Positions 47,505 through 62,204 are shown, counted from the first letter of the stretch. The stretch is DNA of 64,000 nucleotides from Pyrenopolyporus hunteri (GCA_902806595.1 CADCXC010000010.1:372001-436000), one strand, 5' to 3'. The notes: generated by a model not told the origin, from the sequence alone. Numbers and translations are program-made.

Positions 47505-47662
47505 TTTTAATTTTAATTGTTATTTTTTTAATATTTTAATAATAATTAAAAATTTTTTATTATAAATTTTATAATTATATTTTTATGTTAAATATTTAAA
47601 GAAATAATATACGATTAAATATTATTAATCGTTATCGTTTTTTTATAAAACTATATCGTTAT
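47505..47662 (-). pseudogene. Gypsy RNase H N-terminal part, RIP-inactivated
   Basis: The frame contains IVL-KNDND, YYFFKYLT-KYNYKIYNKKFL and ILKK-QLKL. These fall on the VLSQ-DDDG, FSRKHSPAE-NYEIYDKELL and LKEWRPEL blocks of gypsy RNase H. It stops where the insertion begins. Confidence 0.8.
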
Positions 47663-47769
47663 AAATTTAATTAAAAATGTTGATTTTAATTATAATTTTA
47701 CGATTTAAATTATAATAAAATAAAATATTATTTAAATTAATTTATTTTTTAATTAATTTTATTTAATAT

Positions 47770-48345
47770 TATTTTTAATTAATAATATTAAAAATTTAAT
47801 AATTTTTAAATATTATTTTATAAAATAAAAATAATATTTAATTTATTCGAATCTATTTTAATGTTTTAAATAAAAATAACGAGTTTTAAATATTTAATTT
47901 TTTCTACGAAAAATTTATATTTATTAATATTTATTTAAAAGTTAATTTTTCGAAAACGTTTTAAAATTTTCTTAATATATTTATTATAATTTTTTTTATT
48001 TTTCGAAAAAATAATTATATCGTTTATATAAACGAAATAAATTTTATTTAATAAATCGAATAAAAAGTCATTAATATACGATTAAAAATATATTAATATA
48101 TTAATTAAGTCGAAAAAAATAATTTTATATTTATAAAAGTTATATTTAATAATAAAAGCGATTTTTTATTCGTTTTTTTAACGATTCGAATATAATTAAA
48201 TACAGTTATAATATTAATTTTAAAGAAAACTTTAACTTTTTTTATGTTTTTTAATATATTTCGAATTAAAGGAATAAAAAATCGATTTTTAATCGTAGTT
48301 ACGTTTAAATTTTTATAATCGATATAAATTTTAACGTCGTTATTT
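47770..48345 (-). pseudogene. Gypsy reverse transcriptase, RIP-inactivated
   Basis: A single minus-strand frame without indels follows Ty3/gypsy RT: VKIYIDYKNLNVTTIKNRFF (motif -DYR-LN--T-KNRYPLP), then the FKINIIT block, the SLLLLNITF stretch, the NRILM block, the degenerate catalytic box (FI-TI-LFF in place of Y-DDIL-YS) and INKYKFFVEKIKYLKLV. The catalytic Asp pair is destroyed. All stops are explicable by C-to-T or G-to-A transitions. Confidence 0.9.
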
Positions 48346-51300
48346 AATTTTTATTTAAATATTTTTTAAAGTATTTTTATATAATTATTTATTTTTATTA
48401 TTATATAATTTAGATTTTAAATATATTTAAATATTATACGAATATCGAAAAGTTAAAATATTAATATTTTTTTTAAAAATATATCGAAAATATTATAAAA
48501 TTATATAAGTATTTTAACGCGTAATTTATCGTTAAAATAATTCGATTTATTTTTTATATATTTATTAATATTAATTTTAATAATTTTATTTAATAATAAT
48601 ATTTCGAAATATTTATTTATAAAATTATATAATTTCGGGTTTAATTGTTTTTTTATTTCGTTTATTTTAATATTTTTAATAAATATAATTTTATATAATT
48701 AATTAAATATATTTTTTTAATTTAATAATTTTTTATAATTATTTATCAGTTTTTATTATATTATTTAAATAACTTCGATATTTTTTTAACGATAAAAAGT
48801 TATTATATTTTAAGCGTTAAAAATTCGAATTTATAATTTTTTTTTATTATTTAATTTTTTAAAAAAATTAAAAGTTAATCGTCGATTTATAAAATATCGG
48901 TGTCGGTTATCGAATTATAAAATTTAACATTATTTTATTATTATAAAAATAAATTTAAAAAAAATGAAAATTTAAATTCGATAAATTTATATATTATATC
49001 GAAATTCGATAATTATTAAAATTTATTAAAGGAAATATTTTCTTCGATGTATATTATATTTATTTATGCGTAGTTATTATTTTTTACCGTATTATATTAA
49101 AAGTGGGATTTATATTCGAAACGGATTTTTTATACGTATAATAAAAGTTTTAAAATTATATAATAATTAATGTAAAATAATAAATCGAATAAAACGGTGT
49201 TAATAAATTAACTTATTTTCGAATCGTATTATCGTAATTAGAATATATCGAATATAACGTTTATATTTAATTATATAACATAAAAAAATATCGATTTTTC
49301 GTAATTTTCTATTTATATACCAATAAATATTATTTAAATAATCGTATTTAAATTTATAAGTTATTTATTATTTAATAATAATATTCGTAATTTAAATAAA
49401 TCGATTATTTTTTAACTTTCGATATGCGTTTTTTAAATATTAATAAATTTTCGTTTAATATAATTTAAATTAATAAATGTTAAATGAAAAATTACGAAAC
49501 TTTTTAATAAAATGTAAATTTTTAAAATTAATAATAATTTATTATTATATTTAAGTTTTAAAATATTAATTATAATTGAATTTTTTTTATTTAATAAAAT
49601 AATTTATATTTTTACGTAATAATATAAAAAATTAAATATTCTTCGATTTATTATTTTTTCAACGGTTTTTAAAGCGGTTAATATAATTATTAATGGTTTT
49701 TTAAATAAAAGAGATTTTTTAAAAAAATTTTATATTATTATATTAAAATTATTATCGATAAAGTTCGAAATTTATAATGTTATTTCGTCCGGGTATTTAT
49801 TTTTATAATTAATTAAATCGTTAATTATATAATTAAAATATTCCCGGTTATTATTATTATAAATTAAAATCTTACTTTATATTATAATTAATATTTTAAT
49901 AATCGTTTTAATAATTTTAAAAGTTTTTTCGATAATTTTTTTAATAGTTTTTTTAATAATTTCTTTAATAATTTTTTCGATCGAAGTTTTATTTAAAACT
50001 TTTTCGGTTTTTTTATACGAATCGAAATTTTTATTATTCGACGCTATCATTTTATTTTTTTAAGTATTTTTTAACGTAATAACTTATATTATCGTAATAA
50101 AAGTAATTTTCGAACTTTTATCGACGTTATTTTTTTAATTTAAAAAAACGAAAACGTATAATATTAAAGTTTATTAAATTATCGAACGCAGTTAAATTAT
50201 TATACGAAAAATTTTTAAACGTATTAATAAAATAACGTTAAAAAAGTAAGTTTATATTTTATATTTTTTCACGAATTTTATAAGTTTTAATATTTTTTTA
50301 TAATATCGAAAATAAAATAACTTATTTTTAAAATTTATCGAATTTAAATAATTTAAGTTAATTTTTTATTAATTTAAATAATTTATTATTAATTTTTTAT
50401 CGAAATGTTAAAATTTTAATTAAATTATTATATTTTAAATTCGCTACGAAAATTTAAAATTAAATATAAAATTTTAAAAACGAAATATTTTTATAAATAA
50501 TTATTATAATAAATAATCGATAAATAAATAATTAATTTATCGATTATTTTTTAAAGTTAATTAACGATATTTATATCGTTTTTCTCGATATATTTAATTA
50601 ATAAATTAACGATAATAGTTATTTTTTTCGAAAATTAAATTATAACGTAAAGTAACTTTTTATTTTTCGTAAAATATAATTTAATATCGAAGGCAAATTT
50701 AACCTTTAAAATTCGATATTAATTTTAAAAATCCTTTTATTTAAATTTAATATCGTTTTCGAAAAAAATTATTAAATTTAATATTTTAATTTTTATCGAA
50801 GCGAAATTATCGGTTTTATTTAAAAATATTTAAATAATTTAATTATATAAAATATTATTAACGCGATTTAATTATTCGCGCGATTTATTAATTTAATAAC
50901 GTTTTACCGAAACTATTTTTTTTTAAATCGTTATTACGAAAATTAATAAACGTCGATAACTTTATTTTTAATTTAATTTAAAATTTAATTAAATATAATC
51001 GAATTAATTTTATATAAATTTATATTTTATATTAAGTTTAAAATTATTACGAAGTTATTTTCGACGAATTATTAAAATATTTAAATTATTAAAAAAAACG
51101 TATTTAAAATTTTAATATTAATTATAATATAGTTTTTATCGATTGTAAATTAAAATATATTCGGTTAAAATACGGTTAATTAAAACGCGATCGGTTAAAA
51201 CGCGGTCGATTACGATATTATCGATTAAAATATAATCGATTACGATTTAATCGATCGAAATATTATTAATTAAAATAAAATTATTTATTTATTAACGGTT

Positions 51301-51599
51301 AATAATGGTAAATTTAATAGTTTTTACGATATAATTTATCGGTTATTTATAATAATAAATTAAATTAAATATTTAATTTTAAAATTATAAAATTTATAAA
51401 GTTTATAAAAATGAATTTTTTAATTTTATAAAAGTAAAATTTATAATTTTTTTCAAATAATTATAATTTAACAGAAATTTCTCGAAATTAATTACGATAA
51501 ACCGAAATTAATTACGAAAATTATAAAATTAATTTCGATTTATTATATACGATTAAAATTTAAAATTATTTTTTTTTTCGAATAAAAAATAATATTAAA

Positions 51600-51786
51600 T
51601 TAATACGACGTAAAATATTAAAAACTAAAAATAAAATCTCGTTAATATTATAAAAAAAAGAAAAAAAATTAAATCGTAATTCGAAAAATCGCGGTTTTAT
51701 ATTTAAGTTTCGACGGTATATTTAATCGAAAACTTAATGTCGGTTATTTAATAAAGTTAAACTTATTATATCGAATCGTAATAATA
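51600..51786 (-). repeat. Decayed LTR (5' LTR of the minus-strand gypsy element)
   Basis: Partner of 45,109-45,285. Starts TAATACGACG and ends CGTAATAATA on the plus strand, with a few indels (an extra AAGAAAAAAA) between. Confidence 0.8.
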
Positions 51787-54700
51787 ATTTAAATTTATAA
51801 TAATTTTGATAAAAAATATATTATAATATATATATTTATTATTTAAATAATTAATTAATATATTAGTTTTACGTTATATAATATTTAATTTTTAAAGAAT
51901 TAAAATAAAAACGATGCGAATAATTTTTTAGGGGTGTATAAAAAAATATATTATAGAAAAATATATAAAGTTTTTATTTATTTATTAAAGAAAATTCCCT
52001 TTTTATAAACGTTATTAATTAAGTAATATGTAAAGTTATAAATTAATATAAAGTTTAAAAATATGTATTTTTAATGCGTATATATTATTTAATTTTTAAT
52101 GTTTTAATTATTTACATTTCGTACTATATTTTTTTAATAGCGTCGTATTAATAAAATATATTTTTATTTATTACTTTATTTTTTTTATATTTTTATTTAT
52201 TCTTTAATATATAATTTCTTCGATAAATATAATAAAGGAAATTTTATTTAATAAAATATACGTTTTATAAGTCGTATATATTATTTTAACGGTATAATTT
52301 ATTATTATTTTAATTAATTAAATCGTCATATTTAATCGATTATTAATGTTTTTTAAAAACTTTAAAGATTTTTTTAATAATTTAAAAAATATTATAAATA
52401 TTTTTATAATTTTTCGGGTATTTATTTAAAAAAGTTTTAAATAATAAAATGTACGATTATTTATATAAATAGTCGTTTTTTTTATTTTTTTATTTTTTAA
52501 AATTTTTTTAAAAGTATATATTAATTTTTTTCTTGTTTTTTTTTATTATATTATTAAAAGTTTTTATTTATAATTTTTTAGTTTATTTTAAAACGTAGTT
52601 TTTAAATTTTTCGGCGTTAATATTATTATTTAATCGTATATGGGATTTTGTTTTAAATGTTATTTTATATTATAATAATTTTTATTAACGTGTCGTTATA
52701 AATTTATTATAGGTCGTATATTTAAACGTAAAGTTTTAATTATTATTCGTGTCGTTAATATATATAAAGTTAAACGCGTTCGTATTAATTTATCGTAATT
52801 AAATATTTAATTTAATTAAAATAATATTAATTTCGATTATATTATTACGTTTAATTTTTTTATCGCGGGTATTTTTTTTATTAAAATAATTATTTTTATT
52901 AATAATACGATAATTTTTAACTCGGTGTTTTCGACGTTTTAATAATTAAATTTTTTATTTATAAGTTTTTTTAATTTCGACGTTTATAATAATTTTAATT
53001 AAAGTATTTTATTTACGGACGGGGTGGATAAAGTAATTATCGATTTATTTATTATTTCGTAACGCGTTATTTTTTTAAGTGGAATGAAAAACGGTCGTAA
53101 AGGTATTTTTAAAATCGGTAAAAAATAACAAATTCGATTAAATGTTATTATTTTATACGAAATATTTTATTTTAAATGTATGCGTAATATTTTAATCGGT
53201 TATTTTATTAAAAAATATTACGAAATAATTAATTATAAATTACGTTATTAATTATATATAAGCGAATATTTATGTGTTTTTATATAAATAATTTTTTTTT
53301 CGTAGTTTTTTATAATTTATTAATTATTAATCGATAAACCGTTAAAAGTTATTTTAATAACCCGTCGATTAATTTAAATTCGAATTTTTAAAAATTAAAA
53401 AATAAATTTGTTATTTTTTATATATATGTCGTATTAATTCGTTAATTTTTTTTAAAAATATTATGCGTTATATTATTATAATATGTACGTTTTTTAAAAT
53501 TACGAATAAAAAGTTTAAATTAAACGATTAATTTATTTATTTTATTATTAATAATAAAAGTAAAGTTTTTATTCGTTATTTTTTAATTATATAGTAGAAA
53601 AAGTTTTATATTAAAATAAATTCGTTAAAATTATTTAATCGGATGTATATTACGTTAAATAAATTAATTAAATATGTTTTTTTAACGAGTTTTTTTAATT
53701 TTACGACGTTTTATCGAAGTTAATTTTTCGTAATAAATTATTAATATAAAAGGTTTAAAAAATTAATTAATTAAACGTTATAAATAGTTATTTTAATAAT
53801 ATAATATAAATGTATTATAATTAAAATAATTATAATACGTTTTATTAAAAGTTAATTTTCTTTAATTAAAAGTATTATTTTTTATTTTATTTATTTTTAA
53901 TTTAATAAATTATAAATATTTTATAAATTAAATAATGATTTAAAATATTCGAAAGTTGATTTTAATAAATTTTTAATAAGTTTATTTATTAATATTTAAT
54001 CGATAAATAAGTAAATTATTCGAAAAAAATTAATTTTATATTTTTATCGTAATTATATATTATATATATTTACGTGTTTTAATTTAATAGTAATTTTTTA
54101 ATTTTTTTATTATTAATTTAATTATTTATTAATTATTATTATAAATTTTTTAATTTTTTTTAAGTCGAATTTTATATTTTTAAATAAACGTTTTATAGTT
54201 ATAATTTTTTTCATTAATTCGAATAAAACGAATAATTTAGTTTTAGTTGTTAAGGTCGTTACGGTGATTTAACGAGTTAATTGTTATATTATTAAATCGT
54301 TAAATAGGTATATTATATACCTTTAAATCGATTTTTTAATTTTTATATCGTTAATATACGACGTATTTTTTACGATTTATAAAGTTTACGATTCGACGTT
54401 TTTATTCTCGTATTTAATATTTAAATAACGTATAACATATAAATATTTAATTATTTAATTTATTACTTTAAAATATTCGAATTTAAAATCTATTAAAAAC
54501 GTTGAAAATTTAATTATTACGAATGTAATATTCGCTTTTATTATGATCGTTATATAAAGTATTAATTTAATGCGTTTTTAATAATTTTTTATTACGTTTA
54601 TTATAATAATATTTTTATATTTTAAAAGTTTATTAAATAAAACCGGCGTTATCGATATTTAATTATTTTCGACGAAATTAAATCGTTATGTGATTTTTTC

Positions 54701-54914
54701 GATATAAAAATCATAAAGTAATGTAATCGTTTTTTTAATTTGATTTTTAATTACTTTAAATTTTAAATATTATTTTACGAAATTTAATTTTTTAATTTTT
54801 TAAATTATTTTTATATCGTTTATAATTTTTTAAATTTTATATTTATTAATACGATAATATATTAATAATATATTATTTATATATATTAATACGTAAATTC
54901 GACGATCGAATATA
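51787..54914. other. Decayed repeat DNA, unassigned
   Basis: AT-rich, with G surviving outside CpG on the plus strand (for example ACGGACGGGGTGG near 53,018). It is probably the 3' half of the copia element, which would include RNase H and one LTR; a weak match to the copia RNase H end lies near 54,430-54,500. No motif is secure. Confidence 0.4.
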
Positions 54915-55200
54915 TAAAAAAAAGTACGATTTTTTAAAAAATAATTCGAATTTTAAATTTTTTAAGATTTTTTAAACTTTTTTATATTATAATAAAAGTA
55001 AGTCTTTTAACTCGTATAAAGTTTTATAAAATAAAATATATTTTTTTAATTATTTAAATTTATCGAAAAACTTTATAGTTATAAATTCGTATTTTTTTTC
55101 CGTATTTAAAAACGCGTTTTTAACATCGTATTAATCGATTTTTAAATCGAATTATATAATTATAATTATTATAATCTTATATGATTTTATAACGAATATA
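54915..55200 (-). pseudogene. Ty1/copia reverse transcriptase, RIP-inactivated
   Basis: A minus-strand frame without indels reads FDLKID-YDVKNAFLN (copia signature DLEI-Q-DV--AFLNG), then the FFDKFK block (PPGF), LRR-like YFIL-NFIRVKR (LKKALYGLK) and KSLKNLKKFKIR (LKELGFKP). Only RIP-type stops interrupt. The rest of the element extends to both sides but its LTRs were not found. Confidence 0.88.
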
Positions 55201-58200
55201 ATAATATATATATTTTAAAGTATCGTATTTTAACAATTATTTCAAACGATTTATTATAATTTATAAATTTTTAAATATTTATTTTAATCGAATTTATATA
55301 CGAAAATTTATTTTATAAAAAACGACTTAATTTATATCGAGTTAATTTTAACGATTTTTTAAATTCGATTAATATTAAAACTTTATATTTTTTTTTTTTA
55401 CGTTTTTAATAAAATAATTTTTTAATAAGTATTTATTTAAATCGGATTATTTTTTCGATATTAATTTTAAAAGATTTTTTCGATAAATACGCGATTTATT
55501 AAAAATTACTTTAATTTATGTAAAATTATTTTAATTAAATATTATTACGATTATTATATATAACGTTCGATATTTTCGGTTGTTTTTTTATATAATTTTT
55601 TATTAATTAAGTATAAAAATATTAAAGAAATTCGATTAATAACGATTATTAAATAAAGTAATTAAATTTTTTTTATAAAATATTATAATAAAAACGACAT
55701 TATTTTCGAGAGTTTTATTATTTTAATTATTAGGTTTTTTATTTTTTTATTTTCGGTTTTTTTTATTTGTTAAGGGGTAGATTTTTTTAATATATAGCCG
55801 GCGTTTTTTATGTTTTAATTTATCATTTATTTAATATTTTTTCGAATTTATATTATTTTTTATATTTTTAATTTTTAACGTTTTTCGAGGAAAATTTAAA
55901 TTATCGAATAATTTCGTAATTTTAAAATCGATTTTTTAGTTAATATTTACCGAATTTTTATTAATAATTATAATATTTTTCTAAATATTTTTTATATTAA
56001 TAATTTTTATTTTAAATTTTAATATTTTATAAAAAGTTAAAAATTTATATAATTTATTTTAAAATTAATTATCGAACGACTTAATTATTGTTACGTTATT
56101 TTTAATTAATATAAAGTTTTTTATCTATATATTAATTATATTTTTTTATACGTTTTCGATTTTTTTAATTTTAAATATATTTATTTTCGTAGTCGAATTA
56201 TTCGAAAAATCGTTCGTTTAATCGATTTCGAGTCGCGAATTACTTTTTATATTTATATAAAAAATAACTTTAAAAATATATTTTATTAATTTGAAATCGT
56301 TTTATAAATTTAAAACGACGCGTAATTTTTTAATAACTTCGATATATAAATTTAATATTATTAAATCTTTTAATTTTTTTTCGTTAATTAATCTAAATTA
56401 ACGTTTTTAATTTTTATTATAAAATTACTTTTTATTAAATTAAAGGTTTTTAATAAAAATTATTTTATAATAAAAAAAAAATTTATACGCGGTATAAATT
56501 CGAAATTTTGTAATTTATTAAATATTTTACGTATATTTTTCTTTTTATTTTATATTTTTATTTATTTATTTTTAAATTACCGTTTTTCGATTTTTTTTAT
56601 TTAATGGATAAGTTTTATATCTATAAATATATAAATTATTTTAATTAAATCGTAAATTATTAATAAATTTTTTTATAATTTACGAAATATATTATTTAAA
56701 ATAATAACGAAATTAATTTTCGAATTTTTAAATAAAGTTAATTAAATCGTTATTAAAATTAAAATTTATATTTTATAAATATATAACCGTTTTAACGTTT
56801 TTCGATTATAATTTTTTTAAAAAATTCGTTTTTAATTTTATTTTAATCGATTTAATTATTAATTTTTATTTAATTCGTTTAATTAATTTTATTAATTTTT
56901 TAATATTTAATAATAATGTTTTAAAATCGATACCTTAATTTTTAATTTATATTTCGAATTACGCACGTTTTTTTTTAATTATATATTATCGTTTCGTCGT
57001 TTAATTATATTTTATTAATAATAAACTTATATTAATGTCGTATTTAATTTTTAAAATTTTAAATCGTAAAAGTTATTTCGTTTTACGTTTTTTATAAAAA
57101 TATAAAAATATAAAATATATTATTATATTCGTTTTTAATTATTAAAAGATATATTAATTTATTATAACCTTTCGAAAAATTAAATAAATTTTATAATATT
57201 CGTTAAAAAAGTCGGAAAAAGCGGTATTTTAAAAAATATTACGAAATTATTCGTTTAATATACGTAATAACGTATTTTTCGTATTTTCGTTATTTTATTC
57301 CTTTAAGTTTTACGTTTTTTACTTAATATATTAAAGTTTTTAACGTTTTTAATTTTAAATAATTAAATCGTAAATATTAAAAAAACTTTATATTTTTTTT
57401 AAATAAAAATTTATTTTTAATAAATCGTTTAATTTTATTATATTTTTTTATTAAAAGTAATATTATTTTTTTTATTACGTTTCGTAATAAGTTTAACGAT
57501 AAAATTATATCGATTATTTAAAATATTCGAAAATAAATAAAAAAAGGTTTATATTTAAAAAAAATAAAATTAAATTTTATTTTTAATTATCGTATAATAT
57601 AATTTTTTTCGATATTATCGAATTTAAATATTTCGTTATATTCGTATAATTAAATATCGATAATTTATTTTAATTTAATAATAAAAATTAAATTAACGTA
57701 AAATTTAAAAACGTATATTACGTTAATAAATTTTAACGTAATAATAAATTTATTTTTACGTTTTAAAACGTTTTTAATAATTTATTTTTTTTTATTAATA
57801 ATCGAAAAATTCGAAATATTTACTTTAATTCGATTTTTTTTTAATAAATTTTTATAAAATTTAAATAAAAGTAAAAAACGGTCGTTAATTAAATAAATAA
57901 CACCGTAATTATTTAACATAATACTTTCGATTAAAAAATAACGTAAATATTTTATAATAAAAAAATTTTTATTTAAATAATTTATTTATTTTATTAACTT
58001 CGGTAAAATTATAATTACGATTATCGAATTAAGTAAATTATCGTTTATATTTTCCCTTTTAACGTAACATTAATTTCCGTTATAAAGTTTTATTTTTTAT
58101 TTTTTTTTTTCGATTTATATTCGAAAGTCGGTTTAATACGTAAATTTAAAACGATTTTAAATATTTTTATATTTTTTATCGTTAATAACTTTAATTTTTC

Positions 58201-61200
58201 GATTCGAAAATTTAATTATAATATATTAAAAAATTCTATATACGTAAAACTTTTAAAAATATTTATAAAATAAATTTTTTTTATACGGTTAATTAAATTT
58301 TTTAAATTTAAAAAATTTATTTTATAATCGATTTTTTTTATTTATTATATATTTTTTTAATTTAATTTTTTAATATCGTATAATTATCCGTCGAATATAA
58401 TATAAATATCGATATTACGATTTTAATTATTTTATTTTAATTTATCGAATATAATATTAAAACGTATATCGATTTTTTCGAACGTAAAAAACGGAAGTTT
58501 TTCGGTTTTATTTTAAACGAATTTTTCGACTTATCGATTTATTTACCTTTTAATTATACGAATTTCGACTACGTTAAAAAAATCCTTTATTACGTTAATT
58601 TTTTCGATTTTAAAAATTTTTTAAATTTTTATACGAACGGTTAAATTTTTTTATTTCGAATATTATTTCGAAAGATTAATAATATTAATTTTTATTTATT
58701 TAAAAATTATACGACATTTATAATAAAAATTCGAAATAAATATTAAATAAATAGAAGTATTATATTTATAAATAATATTTATAAACGTAATAATAAATAT
58801 ATTTTTAAATTTTAAATATTTAAATTAATAATTATCGATTATATTAAATATGATTATTTTAATAATTTATTTATACGCGATTTAAAGTTTAATACGTAAC
58901 GTTTTAATTTTTTAATATTTTTTTTAAATTAATTTACGTAGTTTTCGTATTTTTATTCGAATTTTTTTAAATAAATTTTTCGAATTTTAATTTAATTTTT
59001 TTTTATCTTTTTTCATTTATTTAATATACTTTTAATTATAAATTTCTTTAAATTAATTAAAGTAGTTTATTTTTTATATCGAATATTTAATATATTAAAA
59101 TTTTTCGTTTTTTATAAATTTAATTTTTAATCGATTAAAATTTTCGTTAATAAAATCGATTAACTTTTAAACATTAAATATATTATAAATATATTAAAGT
59201 TATTTTAATTATATTATATTATTTATATAATTTATAAATTTAATAATATTTTTAATATAAATATTTATTAAAATATTTTTATTTATAATATTTGTAAAAT
59301 TTAATAATTCGTTAAACGTAAAATCGATATAACGAAAATAAATAATATATATAATTATTATTATTATTATTATTATTTTTACGCCGTGTATTTATGTATA
59401 TATTATAAAAATGTAAAAGTGTACGGTTTTATTATTCGATAATAATTCGAATAAAAATCGTCGATTCGAATAAAATTTATTTCGTTATAATTTCTTTTCG
59501 ATTATATTATTTAATGGTATAAACTTTTTCCTTAAAATTTTAAAAACTTATCCTTTTAATAAATATAATTAAATTAAATAAAGGACATTTATTTGGTATT
59601 TTCTTATTTCCCTTTTTATTTATCCCTTTTTCGAGGTTTTTTTAAAAGTTAAAACGGTTCGTAACCGTTCGTTTTATGAGTTTTTAGTTGTAATTGTCGC
59701 TTTTTAAAATAACTTTATTATAATTTTTATATGTTTACCTTTTATTTAAAGGGTTATTCCCTATTAATCGGGGATTTATATTAATATCGATTATTTAATA
59801 TTGTTTATTTAAATAGATATTTTTTCGTAAATTTTTATAAATGATTTTTTTTTATTTACATTTTTTTTTTCGTATTTATTTAATTACCTTATTATTTATC
59901 TTCGTTATATATTATATATTATTATTTATTATTTTTTATTATCGAAATGTACGTTATTATTTTATAGGAAATTTTTTATCGTTTTTTAATAATATATATA
60001 ACGTATATTTAGTTTATAACGATTAAAATGTAATTTATTACCGACGAATTTATAAAATTCGATTATTTTTTCGAATAAGTTTCGATAGTATTTTATAAAC
60101 GGTATTACCGGCGGTATTAATTTTATTTTTTTCGTAAACGTTTTTTTCCCGTTTTTATTATACTTTTATAATGTTGATATATTTTTTTCGTAAATTACTT
60201 CGAATATATAAAACAATAATATTATTTTTAAAGTTTTATTAAAATAAATATCGACGGTTTACGTATTAAAAGTTTTCGATATTTACGACGATTTCGACGA
60301 CTTCGATTTTTTATATTTTATAAAAATAAAGGTCGAAATATACGAAACCGTGTTACGTTTAATATATAAATTTATAATAATTAAAAAAACTTATCGAAAT
60401 AATTTTTTAATTAAAAAATATATCGTTATATAAAAACTCGTTTATATATAATAAATTTAACGATAACGATAATATTTATTAAAGTAATATTTTAAAGATT
60501 TATATTCGATTATAAATAATTTTATTTTTTTATTTTATATCGTTAATATTAATTATTTATAAATTACGAAAAGTTATTAATAATTAATCGAAACGTAAAA
60601 ATATTATTTATTATTCGATAATTTCGATTTTTACGAGTAGAATGGAATTAAAGTTAAATTTTAAACGAATTTAAAAGAGGTTTTAACGCGGGAATTCGAG
60701 GTAAAAAAAGTTTAAATTTTTTTAAATATTTTCCTTTTTTTATTAAATAAAAAACTTTTAATTTATTAAAACGGCGTTTTCGAAAAAAGGAAATAATAAA
60801 CGAGTATTATAATATTAATTATAAGTTAAATAAGTATTTTATCGATTATAATATTAATTTATTTAAAAGTATTTAATTATATAAGTTTAATTCGTAATGT
60901 TTAATATTAAATATTTTACGATTTCGTTTTTATTTCGTTATTTTTTCCTAGTATATTATTTCGTTTTTTAAATTTACGTTTTTCGTAAATTGTTTTTTAC
61001 GGTATTATTTTTAATATTACCTTATATATTAAAAGTAATTATTTTTATAAAAATTATTTAATTATTATTTTTATTTTTTTTAAATTTAATAAAATTTTTT
61101 CGTAGTTTTTATAGGTGGTAAAAATTTTAAGTTTTAATTTTATTCGTAAAGTAAATTTAATTTTATCGTATTTCGAGTAATTTATAATTATATAATATAT

Positions 61201-62204
61201 CGTTTCGCGTTTTTTATATTCGTATTTTAATAAAGTAATCCTTAAAACGTTTTTTTCGAAAAAAAAACGTTTTTAAGTTTATTTTTTTAGTTCGTATTTA
61301 TATTAATATAGAAGTTTTATATTTTTATACGTCGTAATATTATAACCGTATTTATAAGTTTTAAAAGGGTATATTCGTTACGATTATATTTCGTATATAT
61401 AACGTTTCGAAACGTTTGATTTATTTATCGATTATAATGTTTATAATATTACTTTTAATTATTTATTTTTTTAATTATTTTTTTTTTAATTTCGTTATTA
61501 TTTTAATTTTTATCCGTCGTTATTTCGGGGGGTCGTTTTTTTTTAATTTTATAATTTAATAATTATAATTCGATTTTAATGTTTATATTTTTAATGATTT
61601 TAACGAATTTTATTATATGTATTTTAAGTTTAAAATTCGTAATTTTTTTATTTAAATATAAATTTATCGAAGGGTATTTTAATTCGTTTTCGAATTAAGC
61701 GATAAAAATTATTTTATACGTTTCGTTTATTTTTTTAAAGTATTTCGATTACGTTAAATTTAATTTAATTATTATATTTTTTATTTTATTATTTTATAAA
61801 AACGTATATTATATAATTATATCGAATATTATCGCGTTTTTAATAATTTTAATATAAATTTTTTTTACTTTCGAAATATTATAACTTTATATAAAAGTCG
61901 TTAACTTAAATAACACGTATTTTTACTTTTTTATTTTTATTTTTAGAATTTTTAAATATCGTTTTTATTTTAGTTTTTTATTTAATTATATTTTTAAAAA
62001 TTTAACATTTTTCGTCGAATTAAATATTTAATTTTTTAAACGTATTAATTTCGTAATCGAAACGTATATATAAATAAAATAAATAAATTTATTTTTATTA
62101 AATAAAAAAAATATTTCGTATTTTTTCGCTTATTTTTAATATTTAACGTATGCGTTTTCGAGCTTTTTATAATTTTTCTTCGAATCGTAGTTAACGGAAA
62201 AAAA
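55201..62204. other. Decayed repeat DNA, unassigned
   Basis: Holds the expected gag/integrase half of the copia element (to about 58 kb) and then the 3' part of the LINE. I see no readable domain beyond the copia and LINE RT segments listed. Chance frames such as 59,841-60,026 encode only Phe/Ile/Tyr-rich strings. Confidence 0.4.
59359..59379. repeat. Short (TTA)n microsatellite
   Basis: Seven ATT units, a small relative of the array at 31,851. Confidence 0.8.

Larger units (their letters stand above)
45109..51786 (-). mobile_element. RIP-decayed Ty3/gypsy LTR retrotransposon, near full length
   Basis: It is bounded by diverged direct repeats (45,109-45,285 and 51,600-51,786) that look like LTRs. 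The minus strand between them still reads as gypsy pol in the usual order RT, RNase H, integrase (48,345 down to 46,104). Total length is about 6.7 kb. The 3-kb stretch 48,400-51,590 should be gag and protease, but I could not recognise motifs there. A ~390-bp insertion splits RNase H. No target-site duplication is recognisable at the element ends after decay. Confidence 0.85.

Noticed and set aside
59841..60026. 61-codon open frame in the AT block
   Set aside because: Encodes only Phe/Ile/Leu/Tyr/Asn; expected by chance in AT-only DNA and not conserved in any other repeat copy seen here.
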